The notes below the pieces were generated by a model. That model did no database searches. It saw only the letters and a program-made list of their open reading frames with translations, and had not been told where the DNA came from. Of a DNA stretch of 64,000 nucleotides, positions 33,101 through 44,503 are shown in pieces. The DNA is from Oscheius dolichura (lineage: Eukaryota; Nematoda; Chromadorea; Rhabditida; Rhabditidae): contig OW051497.1 in NCBI GenBank assembly GCA_932521035.1, positions 3,162,001-3,226,000 on the forward strand. The letters are read 5' to 3'. The number at the start of each line of letters is the position of its first letter. The first letter of the stretch is position 1. A program made the translations under genes and the position numbers.

Positions 33101-33790
33101 ACAATTTAAGTTAACATTACCGTGGTGAGACCTCCACCTGTTGTAAAGGGCAAGAGCCGGCTGCCAGATCCTCCAAGCGTCGATGTTCAACTTGTCTGTA
33201 TTGTTGTAGTCAGCTGCATTCCACACAAGGTATTCGTCTGTCCAGGTTGCCCACAGGTGGCCGTGCACCATCATTGTCTGCTCCGCTTCGTCCTACAGTA
33301 AATCTCTCAGGGCGAAAGGGATATTAAACTTACCACTTTCTCCACATGGGTGATACTAATAAAGATTTGAACCTGAACAGAGGTTCCTTCTGATTTCACA
33401 GGTCGATGTTTGTTATTGTAGCCTTTCAAGACGTCGGCTTCTAGTTTTTTGTTGTACTTGAATTCGATACCCGCAGAAAAGACATGGACGACGATGGCTG
33501 CATGCACTGTAGAAACAGTTTATATTATGGGCAAAGTATGAATTCATCTCCGGGCTCTTTTACGAGTCTTTGCCGGGAACTATTTCGGCAACAAGCAAGG
33601 TCCTTTTTAGGAAAGGATCCTTTGTTGATTTTGAACAAGTTATAACTTAGTCTGGCGCAAAAGTAAGTACAGGGCAAGGAATTGAATAAATAAAGCAAAG
33701 GCGCCAGTTAGAAAGGTTCAATATGTAAAGAAGTGATTTTTGATAAAGAAACAATCGAAACCCACCTAGTAGTGCATACAGACGCGCCAT
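30165..33790 (-). CDS. Divergent Cys-loop ligand-gated ion channel subunit (LGC/nAChR-like)
   Basis: The start at 33790 gives MARLYALL, continued across a 250-nt intron by [13 protein letters not shown], a signal peptide. The ligand-binding domain follows: [71 protein letters not shown]. The two Cys are 13 residues apart, as in the canonical Cys loop. A vicinal-type region reads [16 protein letters not shown]1 is [16 protein letters not shown]2-TM3 include [20 protein letters not shown] and [21 protein letters not shown] long acidic cytoplasmic loop leads to TM4 ([18 protein letters not shown]) at the C-terminus. TM1-TM2 are atypical for nicotinic receptors and fit the nematode-specific LGC groups. 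A roughly 1.3-kb intron contains an opposite-strand gene (31641-32127). Confidence 0.85.
30652..30668. repeat. C17 homopolymer tract
   Basis: Seventeen consecutive C residues lie inside an intron of the Cys-loop receptor gene, which is transcribed from the other strand, so the pre-mRNA would carry G17. Confidence 0.95.
31641..32127 (+). CDS. Small secreted protein nested in a receptor intron, unrecognised
   Basis: An ATG at 31641 opens a signal peptide ([18 protein letters not shown]) followed by [18 protein letters not shown] 43-nt intron leads in phase to [20 protein letters not shown] and DITKK. A further GTGAGT intron joins to an exon ending [20 protein letters not shown], then [14 protein letters not shown] and a stop at 32127. 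The third exon as read begins with a hydrophobic run ([14 protein letters not shown]), which is odd for a mature secreted protein, so its real acceptor may be further down. KK pairs could be processing sites. It lies entirely within an intron of the minus-strand receptor gene. No family is recognised. Confidence 0.5.
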
Positions 33791-34203
33791 TGCAACTGCG
33801 TATACCTGCGCAGATCACATTACCGTTCATAAACAAAGTTTCCCATAAACAAATCATTGTTTCGACTCCAAAAGTTCATTAGAAGCTCTATAAAATGGAC
33901 TGAACACGCTACGTAATAGTCAGGGTGAAAAAAGACAGTAATACTGAAAACCGGTAGCAAACAATGGAAGGAGTAAGAGTTGGGACCTCATTTTGGTGGG
34001 GTGTAGTACAAAGACGAAAACCGTATAGTAAAGGGCTACTGAATAAATATTTCTATACAAGGCAGATTTTGGGATTTAGCACACATAATTTGGGGCAATA
34101 TGTAACACTCGTTGGTTGGTAAAACAAAGAGAGAGGACAGGCAGAGACGACGCCTGGGAAAGTTGTTAGGGTACGGAATATCATGACACAGCGAAGTAAC
34201 TGC
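33791..34203. other. Intergenic region between the receptor and Numb genes
   Basis: About 410 nt. The left part would be the promoter of the minus-strand receptor gene and the right part the 3' UTR of num-1 (TTTATT-type signals near 34046, an AATAAA on the minus strand). No supported ORF. Confidence 0.5.
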
Positions 34204-37128
34204 TTAGTTGCTAATGACCCTGGGCTGCTCGGTAGCGAAGGGATTGTTCGAGGAGATGGCCATCTTACTCCACTGGATGTCAAAGGGATCCTCTGGTTTG
34301 GGGACGTGGCGAGGACTCGTAACCTCCCAGTTGATACTCTGGCCGAAAGTGTCCATGCTCGTGTTGATCGAAGGGCTTATGTCATTCGTGTAGGTTGTCT
34401 GAAAATGTTTGTTGGTTATTTTGTTATGCATGTTCCCATTGGTCACGATCAGTTATGAAAGATAATACCCAAGTGGTCACAGGCAGCTGTGCTACTGTTT
34501 ATTGCCCAAAAATGAGTCAATCCCTAACCACACGGCATTTCAGGCTACCGCTACCCAACACAGTGTGTTTCAACAGGGGAAAACAAAAATAAAGCCAAGA
34601 ACTTACTTGTTTAGCCTTGATAGTAGATGAAATACCCGGTGGTCGTTGAGGAATTGGAGGAGGAGCGCTAGTAGGTGGTGGCCCGCTTCGAGGACTCTCC
34701 ACAACGCTCGGGTTAGTTGAATATGGATTGCTAGTCACACTCATAGAAGATGAAGTCATCTGCAACGTTTGTCATTTAGCAGTAGATGGGTTCTACTTAC
34801 TGGGGAAGATACAGACGTCTTCAATGCACTGTTGAGCCAGTCATCAGCCCAGGTAGTGGTTGGAGAGCTGAAAAGAACAACCTCTAATGGAAAACAGATC
34901 AACTAACGTCTTTGACCCGTTAAAGTCAAGAAGATCATCCACAGAAGAAGATTGCTGTTGAGGTGCTCCATTGTTCGTAGGCTGCTGAACAGGAGCAGCG
35001 TGGTTGAATCCTTGTCCAAAAGGATCTGTAAACTGAGCAGAGGGAGCTGCAACTTCGCGGGAAGTGACTGGGGCTGACGTGTTTGTAGGAGGCAGCCCGA
35101 CAAGGTAATCTTCGTCTCCTTCATAAATAGGCTCTTTGCACATGATCGTGCCGAGACTCTGAAATAGATCGATTTATAAAGGAGAAGGAAAGTTAGTGTA
35201 CTTCATATACCTCTAAAGGCCGATAAAGTTTCAACATTTGGTTAGACTGTTTTTGTCTCAGGGAAGACCAACGCCTGCCCATACTATCTTTCACATCGTC
35301 TTTCAATTTTCTAGCCTTAGCAATATAGTATTCTACATTGGAATCGACGTATTGAATATCTTGAAGGGTAAGGGGAGCTACACGCATGGTTGGAGAATCG
35401 AAAGTGTGATGGGAAAGTTTCGCGTTGACGACAAAGGTGGATTAGACTCTCCCTGGTGTCAGTGGTAATCCTATTATAGGACAAAAAACCAGTCACAAAA
35501 ATTTGAATGATATGTTGGTTTTGTATAATAGAATAAAAGAACAGTAACAAAACAGTCCATAGCACTGTATTTGCCCTTGCATTTTGCAAGGTAGGTTCTG
35601 TATATATGTCACACCGAGTTCGCATCAAACTTTACGGTTGAGCAGACGAAGTACCGGAAAGCACCACGAAAACAACTGGGCATTGTCTCCCCTAGCGCAG
35701 TGCTTTGGAGAGAGGGTCCGGCAAATACGGATACACTTTTGCGGGGAAATGACTTCCTTCGCCCTCCTTGGGGTTCCTCATGCTTACTTAGTAAACGAAA
35801 CTTGGGCATTTGGTCGAGCTGACGTTGACTCAAGAACCCCAATATTTCAACAACACATCATATTGGGAGATAAGATAAGGTGTAAAGAAGATCTCACCAT
35901 GTGCGGTGGCCTTTCGGGAATTGCCATCCCGACATTCGTCCGGAGAGAGCAATTCCTCCTGAAGTTAGTGTTCTGGCTACTTTCTGGTGCTCTCAATGAT
36001 CCCTGTAAAAACAAATTAAAGTAGAAGACGATAAAGATTACCTGTCTTTGGAAAAGAGCCGGGTTAGCAACTGGCCGTGGCTTCGCAATTGACGGACCGT
36101 TTTGAGGAACTGACGACGAAGGCAGTTCATTGACTATAGCTGACTGGGGATCCTGAAAGTAAATATAGTATATTTATATAAAATTTGAGCTACCTGAAGC
36201 CTGTCAGACATGGATATCTGCTTCCGGAATGATTGATATGCGTTGTTGGTTCGCTGCATTGGATTGACCACACCGTTGGTAGCCGCTTCCCCACTGAAAT
36301 AGACGCATGACTGTGAAATAGCAAACAAAATACTTTTTGTCTCCCCAGTCGGGATTGAGGGCCTTCTCTACCGTAACTGGCTTGTCACTTGCAAACATGT
36401 TATCCTCATCCCGTTTTTTCTTCTTCTCCAAACAGATAGCGAATGCGCATCCCACAGCGTGTGAGAGCCTCTCTCCAGAGTCTTTGCTGGCATGGAAACC
36501 GTGGCACATCCAGCGTCGGGTCGTTCCATCACGACAAATGTAGGCGAATCCCTTGTCATTGTTGCGGTCCGGAGCGCAGAAGGAAACCTATGAGGAGAAG
36601 ATAAATTGAACGGTATCTACAGTTCCCACCTTTTCAATGGTCTGATCCACCATCAGTCCCCTACTGTTTTCTTGGTCCACGACTCGGAGCCCGTCTCCGG
36701 ATACATGAAGAATAGCCTTTACAGGTTGACGCTTTAAACTCTGGAATAGTCGCCTTGTGTTTCCAATGAGATTGTAAGAGTAAGAAAGAAAGCTTGTTCA
36801 AAACCTTACCCTCAAATGTTTTAGAGCATTTTCACAGATAGGCATTCCCCTGGACTCGAACACTTCCGTAGCACCAAGATACTGAAACAATGCATTAACG
36901 AAAATAAATAGTAGATGCTTACCTTTACGTGGAATTTACAGACTCCTGCTCGAACGGCAGCTTCGTCCGGTTGCCAAGCTTCTGACCGGCCATCAGGGAC
37001 TAGAAATTATGTTTTGATGCAAGAATAGGGGTAAACTAACGGATGCTGGCGACCAAAGCCGGCGGCTGACTTTCCTGGCTGCGGTTCCTCTTGAAGGACT
37101 GTCGAATGGACCGCCTGAGTCGATCCAT
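34204..37128 (-). CDS. num-1: Numb family PTB-domain adaptor
   Basis: Numb is a cortical endocytic adaptor that inhibits Notch-type signalling and regulates trafficking. The start at 37128 gives [18 protein letters not shown], similar to Numb MNKLRQSFRRKK. The PTB domain follows: [93 protein letters not shown] and [19 protein letters not shown]. Downstream exons give [16 protein letters not shown], the atypical-PKC site region (Numb RQGSFRG), and later [16 protein letters not shown] and the C-terminal PEDPFDIQW and NNPFATEQ, the DPF and NPF motifs that bind AP-2 and EH domains. Splicing between 35600 and 35900 is uncertain. An exon at 35387-35211 can splice into the same 3' exons from a separate start. 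Confidence 0.93.
35211..35387 (-). other. Possible alternative first exon of num-1
   Basis: A 59-codon open stretch starting at ATG 35387 ([20 protein letters not shown], then a Lys/Arg-rich helix, MLKLYRPLE) ends at a GTATAT donor and joins in phase 0 to the exon [20 protein letters not shown], which leads to the Numb C-terminal exons. The PTB-bearing upstream exon can splice to the same acceptor (donor GTAAAG after FRYFVCST). The result would be a short PTB-less isoform carrying the DPF and NPF motifs. A mis-assigned independent gene is the alternative. Confidence 0.45.
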
Positions 37129-39689
37129 ACTGCGTCCAAGCAAAGATCTATAAAAGATTTTCATTTGGCCACGACGGAATGATGAGTTCTGGGATTAGCG
37201 GAAGAAGAATGTGGCCGACTGCACTTTTTCATTAAATGAGGCAGTGTCGTGGGGAAGAGGAGCAGAGGGATAAGGGGCAGCTCCGATCAAATTGCGGCTT
37301 TAGGGACAGTGTACGGCAGATTTTGAGCAGCTGATAAGAGAGAGTACGTAACTGGAGCAAATGTTTGAAAGAGACAGTCGACTCGGCAATCGATCAAATC
37401 ATCACAAAAAGAAGCAACAAAAAGTGGTTCTGGAGGCACATAAGTTGAGGAAACACTCTCTGACCGGGCTGATATGAGTCGTTTTTGTTTATAAAGAAGG
37501 AATTTTGTTTGTTTAAATTTTGAGAAAACAGCTAAAGATTCTCGCGATAAAACACGAAAACAGGGCAAACTGATGGGGAAGGTAATGCTTGGCATCCGTC
37601 TAAAGCTGCCTGTGAAATATTAACATGTTTGACGATTCGGTAAGTTTTTCAGGAGAAGACGGAAACAAAGGCAGACAGAGTACACTAGTGGAAAAGCTTT
37701 GTTAGCCCTAATGGAGAGCCATTAAGTTCGGCAAAGGCCAAAAAATCGCTAGGCAGTTAGCGTGGCGACGCTTTAAACGTAAGGTCACAGCAATTAAGAT
37801 GCGAAGTTTTGTGGGGTTTTACGGAAAGAGGTCAAGAAAACAAGATTTATTTAATGATTTTTCAAGAAAGCAACGTAGAAAAGCGGAAAGCGCCCTAATA
37901 AATTAGAACGCGTCAGGTAAATTAGTTAAACTTTTCAGGCGACGGATAAATGACCATTGAACAATTTGAAATTTAAATTTCGCGGGGAAATAAAACAGGA
38001 GAAAAAAGCAACAGCCCGTAATTATGGAAATATATAACAAGCGCAGAGAATGGCGAATCCCGTCGGGAATAAACATGTCCCCAATTTAAAGGACTGCCCC
38101 ACGCTCTGATTACTACATAATTTGGGCCCCTCCGGATATGCTCAACTACACATGGAAAATAAAACATTTTCAGCGGGAATACGTTTTAAATTGTGCTTTA
38201 TCCAGTGGCCATATTATTTTCTGGTTTTTATTTCACAGATCGGTGCAATTTGAATAGGATAATATTAAGGCTCCTACGCGGAAAATTGATAGCCCGTCAA
38301 CTTGTCGCATGATGGGTTATTTTATGGATGTCCGCATATGGAACTTTTTTCAGAGGCTTTTTGCTGCTGAATAGCTTCATGTTCACCCTCTTTTCACAGA
38401 TGAAAGTATGCCCTGGGTTTAGGGAGACTAAAAACTCACGGCTTGGCAGTATTAGGCACCTCCAAATGATGGGGAATCAGGTCGGGAGTGGTGGTGTTTT
38501 GATCGTGTTCAATAATTGCTGGCAGATCGCGTTGCTTCTTCCTTCGTTTTGACAGACGGGCGATTCCTCGGGAAAGCGCACTCATTGTGTGGAATTCTCT
38601 GTAATTTGAATTAAAAAAGAGAAAGCGGGAAAATAGAGACCTGCCAAAGAATGCGTCCATCGGGGAAAGGGGCTGACTAACAGAATGATAATATTGGAAG
38701 CCGAATGATTTTATTAGGGGAATCCAAAACAACTTGGGGAATAAATAGAGAGGGGGATTTCGACACGAAATCGGGGATGGAGATAACAGTATATGACAAA
38801 CGGACGCGGATATCGACCATTCAGCTGTTTAAACTAACGCCTCCTGTTTTTTGCTGTATTTAGAAAAAGTAATAAAATGGCCTGAATCAGGTGCAAAGAG
38901 AGATACGGAGGAGGAAAAGGCAATATACCCTGAGCTTGTGACTTTCTGCCTTATTGGAAAGGGCTCCCTTCCCCATTTTCTATAGGAATAATTCATAATA
39001 AGAACAAAAAAGAGCTTTAACAGCACGTATTATTACACAAAAACATTCTTTTGAGTCTTAAGAAACGAGAAGGCCACACTAGAACAAATATTAGAACGTT
39101 GCACACGGGGGATCAGCGGGGATTCGGCTGCCTGTATAAACAGGCAGCGGATCTTCCCCCCTGCCTTGGCCGACGGCTGCCATCGAAAGCACTTTTTCCC
39201 GCTATTTTTAGAGGCTATTCTACGCGAAGGAAGGAAGGCAAACCAGGCGATAGGTGTGACTATATACGGGAGGAATGTTGTCTGACTGGGGGCTGAGCCG
39301 GTAGATGAGCTCTTATCTTGTGTCCAATTCAAGTAAGGCGAATAAATTTGATGGACAGGTCGACGTGGAGTGCTGACAAAAAGTCGGGATGAACTGGCAA
39401 AAGCCCTCTCGGCGGAAATGATGAACGGGAGCTACTGTTGCCTAGAAATGGGCGCGAAGAACGGGAGTAATTCGATGCGCGGCCGAGTGAAACTACATAT
39501 ATGGCTAAAAGCTATTAAAGAGCTATGGGATGAATAGAAGAGAGGGGATAATGTTTGTATTCAACGAGGAGTGACTTCCCCGGGGGTGGCAGTCGCTTTT
39601 CCGCACCTATTCGACAGACCGCGACCGCTATTGTGGCGGGAACACCGCAGACCGAAGCGTATTTTATTGACGCAAGTTCGACCATCACC
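37129..39689. other. num-1 upstream region
   Basis: About 2.5 kb, AT-rich around 37800-38350, with no firm gene. A 102-codon minus ORF at 37287-37595 shows no motif. On the minus strand at 38586-38437, an ATG after GAATTCCACA opens MSALSRGIARLSKRRKKQRD, which stays open for about 49 codons and reaches a GTGAGT donor; it could be an upstream num-1 exon but does not fit in phase to the next known exon. Confidence 0.4.
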
Positions 39690-39761
39690 GGTCCCGTGGT
39701 GTAGCGGTTAGCACTCAGGACTCTGAATCCTGCGACGGGAGTTCAAATCTCCCCGGGACCT
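39690..39761 (+). tRNA. tRNA-Gln (anticodon CTG)
   Basis: A complete cloverleaf can be folded. The acceptor stem pairs GGTCCCG with CGGGACC, followed by discriminator T. The D arm is GTGTAGCGGTTAGCAC. The anticodon arm is CAGGA-CTCTGAA-TCCTG with anticodon CTG at its centre. The T arm is GGGAG-TTCAAAT-CTCCC. A box and B box promoters are intact, no intron is present, and a T-rich stretch (TTTCGTTTTG) follows as pol III terminator. It is a single copy in this window. Confidence 0.97.
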
Positions 39762-42316
39762 TTCGTTTTGTACTTTTAAAGGTTACACGCAATGTTAATC
39801 GACTGAAAAAGTGTACTCCAATGTTCGTGGCGACTGTGACCACTGATCACAAAAGTTATGGCGTAGAAAATGCAGAAATCGGCAGCAAGAGGAGTAGTAA
39901 ATTCTCATTTTCGAAGAGAGAAAAGAAGCGAACCAGCTGCTAAAGGATTTATGAACCGTGAAGCTATTAGGCAGCTGCCTAGCACCTTCTCACTTTAAAA
40001 TACGCAGGTCAGAAAAGCTAAGAAAGGACCAAAGAGGAGAGAAGAAAAGCGGGAAGAGTGACACGTCACAGACTGGCGGTATTGGAGGTAGGGAGGAAAG
40101 CTTTGGAGATGTTGACTCGCAACAATTGATTGGTAGGAAAAGAACTAGTCTGTCTGATACCTCGCTCAGGAGACTGACCGCATGCCCCGTTCAACCAGGA
40201 ACCATGTTTTGGTCGAAAACAAAGACTGACACTGGACCCCAAATTATACAAATGGGACCGGAAACTTCCCACGTGGGGTTCGGCTCTAAACAAAAGAAGT
40301 CTGTTGGCTTGATAAGACGGGGGGTTTTAGTGCCTACCCCTACAAGATGTGTTAAAATGTACAGAAAAAAAACGATAAGGAAGGCGGAAAAGAGCCTTTG
40401 GCTGGAAGAACTGAAGGAGAAGAGTCTCATAGTGCGCGAGGCGCGGTTCAAGGCTAACCGTCCCCCATATCAACATGTATCGATTGATCGCCCATAATAA
40501 TATCAGAGGGTGCAGACCGTGAGTCACAACATCAAGCCACGGCGGACTTTGTCATCATCGCGGTGGCTCGCGTGCCGATGGGTGAGAGGGAGGGGAGACG
40601 ATGTAGAGGTCACGGTCCGAGGGAGAGATAATAGGAGGCAATCTATGCCATCGAAATAACAAAAGCGGTTCGGGCACGTTAAATGGTGACCAATCTCAAT
40701 GGAATTGTCTGCCTTTCTTTTTTTTCTTGGGCGGATGAATACCGTTCGTTAAGGAGGAGCAATTCGGTCACCAGGAACTTACAAGAAATTTACGGCGGAG
40801 TCGACAATTAGTCTCAAGATTTTATCGCAACCCCAGATCGTAACCTGATTTGCAGAAATTGCAACCGGTACGACCAAAAGACAGTTCGAAGAACGAAATA
40901 CACTGGTCAGAAAATAGGGAATTAGGAACGGTGTCATCGCTGAGCCCTCCAAAGAACCACAACTAGACAAAACAGTGCCCGGTGCTGACGGCCTGACGCC
41001 CTTTAAGACCATAATACCGACATTCAGGTGGGAAGAAGGAAAAGATGGTTGAGATAACGGAGCCGACGCAGGAAGCAATAACCACGGAGGAAACGATCTC
41101 TAAACCAGCTGTGTGGGGCCTGTTGCACTCATTTTATTGGTTTTTTCTTGACAAGTGGAAGCTCCGTCTCATAGATAGAAAATGGAAGGAATCGTGGAGG
41201 GTGACCCGTTCTGATTTCATTGTTTTGTGTTGGGCAGAAGAAAGGGGAAAGAACAGCCGCCAGCCATGAGAAATGCAGCTAATTTTGCAGACAGTGGTTT
41301 GGGCACCAAAAGGGGAAAAGGTCAAGCAGGAATGGGGACGGTTGATGTGATTTAGGCTGCGAGACGGAAAAAAAGACACCTACACATGCCGTGAAGAGTG
41401 CCTCTTTAGGAATTTCTGAGACGATTTGTATAGCGAACTCCCGACAAACAATAAGACAGTGCTGACAACAAGCTCATCTGCTCCGCCGCTTAATTTCCTT
41501 GACTAGACGTATAATCGGTCCATTGTTTTTCTGTTACTTTATCAGGATTCTCGATATAGTCATTGACGTTAACCAAGCTTCTTAGAAAGGAGAAAACATA
41601 ACAAATGGAATAGCTGACGACGAGGCGTGTGCGGGGGAGACGAGAAGGTGTTGCTTCTCTGAAGGCGTGCTGACTGTGTGACTGACTGTTGACTTGCTTC
41701 TTTTAGTGTCACAATCGTTTTCTGGCGAGAAGACGCTTTACAGAACTAAGAAGGTAGAACATTAGTCAGATTAATACAGGAGGGTGAACAGGACAGGACA
41801 TTGCAGAACTGTGCAGACCAAGAAACGGATACCAATAAGCTCTTCCCCTTTTTTGACGTCCACTCTCAAATGTCCTCTACTGGTTATTTAATCAGGAGCA
41901 TGTAGTCTAGTTCCTCATCATGGCTCCATTTCCTCGAGTTAGAATGACGTGGCCTGATGTTTACTCAATATAAGGGGAAAGCTCCCGCGACGTTTACGTG
42001 AAAGGGATGTTGTTATCCTCCCGGGAAAACATCAGGTGAGCCCACACGGAAGGTATTGCCCTTTTCCGTTAGCTTTCTCTGATGATTGCATGTGTGACAG
42101 TAGCCTCTTGCAGATCTCTGAGTATTCCCTGCAGGAAATGGCCCCGTCCGGCTAATAGGCGGCTGTCCATAATCTCATCATCGCAATGAAAAAGAGGAAA
42201 AAGAGCTTAACTAAATTTTTGTTAACAAAGCTTCATAAAGGGGCATATAGAAGTCTTAGATGGTGTCTGTGGAGAGATGGGCGTTGTATTACTGTGTACA
42301 TTGGGGGACCAGTGGA
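39762..42316. other. Intergenic region between tRNA-Gln and 7B2
   Basis: About 2.5 kb. The longest ORF of the window lies here (39958-40497, plus, 179 codons, Lys/Arg/Ser/Gly-rich). The opposite strand of the same bases holds an 86-codon ORF with a signal-anchor-like start. Neither shows a domain and the length is near chance expectation. The right end would be the 3' UTR of sbt-1. No RNA gene seen. Confidence 0.4.
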
Positions 42317-44027
42317 TTACCAGATCTTATTGCGGCCGTCTTTCTTCTGGACGGTGCGGAGGGGTTCGCCCTGGAGGTAGGGGTTGGCCTTCTTGGGCTG
42401 GAAACCAGCACTTCTCTTGCGACGGGGCATGTGCTGAAAAGGAATGATTAGATCACATCAGAGAATGGCGAGTAACCTCATCGGAACTGCGCTTCTCGTG
42501 GAATTTCTTGGCGATGGTATTGGTGTGGAGGCCGTGTTCCTCGAGGAGGTCCTGAAGGGATTCCGACATGTCGGAAGCTTCCTTCTCAGCACAGCTAAAT
42601 GAGCTAATTGATTCGCATTACTCTTTCCACATAAGGATGAAAAAGACAAAAGCCTACTTGAACATGTGTTCCTGATCACAGATGCAGTGTTGTTGAGCTT
42701 GGTAGTTGCGGGAGAATTCGGCACTGCAAAACGAATTTTCATAAGCGATTACTCCGTTAACTAGCCAAATGTCAGAATGCCCCTTTACTGGCTTTGACAC
42801 CCCGGGAACATTATTGCTGCGCTTTTATCGATTCTCAAAAAAGGAGAGGCCCTTGCCCGCTAATAACGACTAGAGAGAGAGAGCAATATGGAGTAAAGAC
42901 CAGTGTTTCTTCTCTGCATCCTGGATTAGTGAGATTAATGAGCATTAGGGATAAAACACTTCAGCTGGGATCTCCGATTCAACCCTTACAGTACGGTTTT
43001 CAGTTTATAGAGCCCTGTTAACTATTTGTGAAACTCACGTGTTATCGAACTCCTCAAGACATCCGTCTTCGGAAGTGAATCCAACTGGGCATGGATTCGG
43101 GGGTTCGCAATAAGCTGGCAACACATTGTCTGATTTTACCTATAACAGAATTATCTTACTCTGTCTCAAAACAACCAAAACACCACAGTTCGCAAGAGAA
43201 GGGGGCAAACAATACCTGTTGTCTGGCTTGGAAGTTCTCGTCATGAGCTAACTTCTGTTCACCCTCTCCAGCGCCACCTGAAAATCAAATTACCTTTGAG
43301 TAACTGTGACGCAACCTAATCAGGTAAGCCTTTTTTTCCTAAGGTTTCGTATTGTTAGCAATGTACTAAACCGGCTTCCTTAAAAAAGTAAACACAAGCC
43401 TTATTTATTAATTTCAATTTATAAGGAAACTATGTAACGAAACAGACGCCGTCTCTTTTGACTACAGCCAATCGCAATCAACGAAATGCTGTAGAAAGTC
43501 GTGTGTAAGGAAAAATAAACGTATTTCTCAACGGATCTGCTCAGGTTCTTACAGTATGCCTGATCCGATCCTGCCCACTTTCAAGCTTTATCAACAATGT
43601 CAGACATCCTCTTGTAAAGCCGTAGTACACATTCTAATCATTTTTAAGCAGCTGTTTTTAACTTTTTACAGAAGAGGACAAACGCCTCATTCCAGAGAAC
43701 GGAACACCGTAACTTATCCCGATTTTCTGAGAAGTGCTTTAATCTACGAAGCACTGGTTTGCAAGAATTACGAGTAGAGATAGAGTGCCTACCTATTTCT
43801 GTAAGAAATAAACGTACCGGTCATGTATTTGTGTCCGAAGGCAACGGGAGAAGGAAGTGCCTCGGCATCTCTACTAATCAAGTCAATGAAGTCACCCGAA
43901 GGCAACATGGAAATATCGGAGGGCTAAATATTTTAACAATAGTATGATGGTCGACAGGATACTGTATTACCGTCTCCATATTGAAGGCATAAATGCCCGT
44001 GGAGAGCAGGAGGAGGGCGCCGAGCAT
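42317..44027 (-). CDS. sbt-1: Neuroendocrine protein 7B2, chaperone and inhibitor of PC2
   Basis: 7B2 binds proPC2 in the secretory pathway, is needed for its maturation and supplies an inhibitory C-terminal peptide. The start at 44027 gives a signal peptide (MLGALLLLSTGIYAFNMET). Exons in phase encode PSDISMLPSGDFIDLI, AFGHKYMTGGAGEGEQKLAH, then the family signature LPAYCEPPNPCPVGFTSEDG, CLEEFDNTAEFSRNYQAQQH and LLEEHGLHTNTIAKKFHEKR. The furin site is MPRRKRSAG. The C-terminal peptide has KKANPYLQGEPL (vertebrate SVNPYLQGQRL) and then QKKDGRNKIW, keeping the Lys-Lys pair used for PC2 inhibition. The PPNPCP motif required for PC2 activation is present. Six exons. It is intact, and on the same strand as the PC2 gene about 38 kb away. 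Confidence 0.95.
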
Positions 44028-44503
44028 CGCGGGACCCTGCTGGCGGAGTGAGGCCAGAAGCGAGCAGATCGATTCTGCCCGCGTACGACACCGCCCGCGG
44101 CACTCTTCCTGAATTGGAGAAGAAAATCTGATGAAAAATATTTAGCAATCATAATAAGGCGCCTTTCATGTAGCGTTCCTCCCACGAGGGGTTGCATGCT
44201 GTCTGCTACAACAAACAGGAGTTGGGGGTTGTGAATTCCTATAACAGGGAGATATCCCGTTCAGAGGGATCAAATCCTATTATTTGAATTAAACAACAGT
44301 TGTACTTTAAGAGAATAAGGATACAAGATTAATCCCTTGAAATGAAGACATATCCCTTTATTTCCCCTTTAAAGAAGAAGAACCTCATTTCGACGAGCAA
44401 ACAGCACCCTTCTTCCTCTTTGAACCCTTCCCCCGTTTCATGAACAAACGTTATGAATAAATAATCTGTATTACGAGGACACGTGTGTGAGGAAAGTATG
44501 ACA

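Noticed and set aside
34183-34592. Plus-strand ORFs over the num-1 3' end
   Set aside because: They are antisense shadows of the Numb C-terminal exons, which carry recognised DPF and NPF motifs.
39958-40497. 179-codon plus-strand ORF, the longest in the window
   Set aside because: Composition is Lys/Arg-rich without a domain; the opposite strand is also open with a signal-anchor-like start. Length is close to chance expectation, so I do not call a gene.
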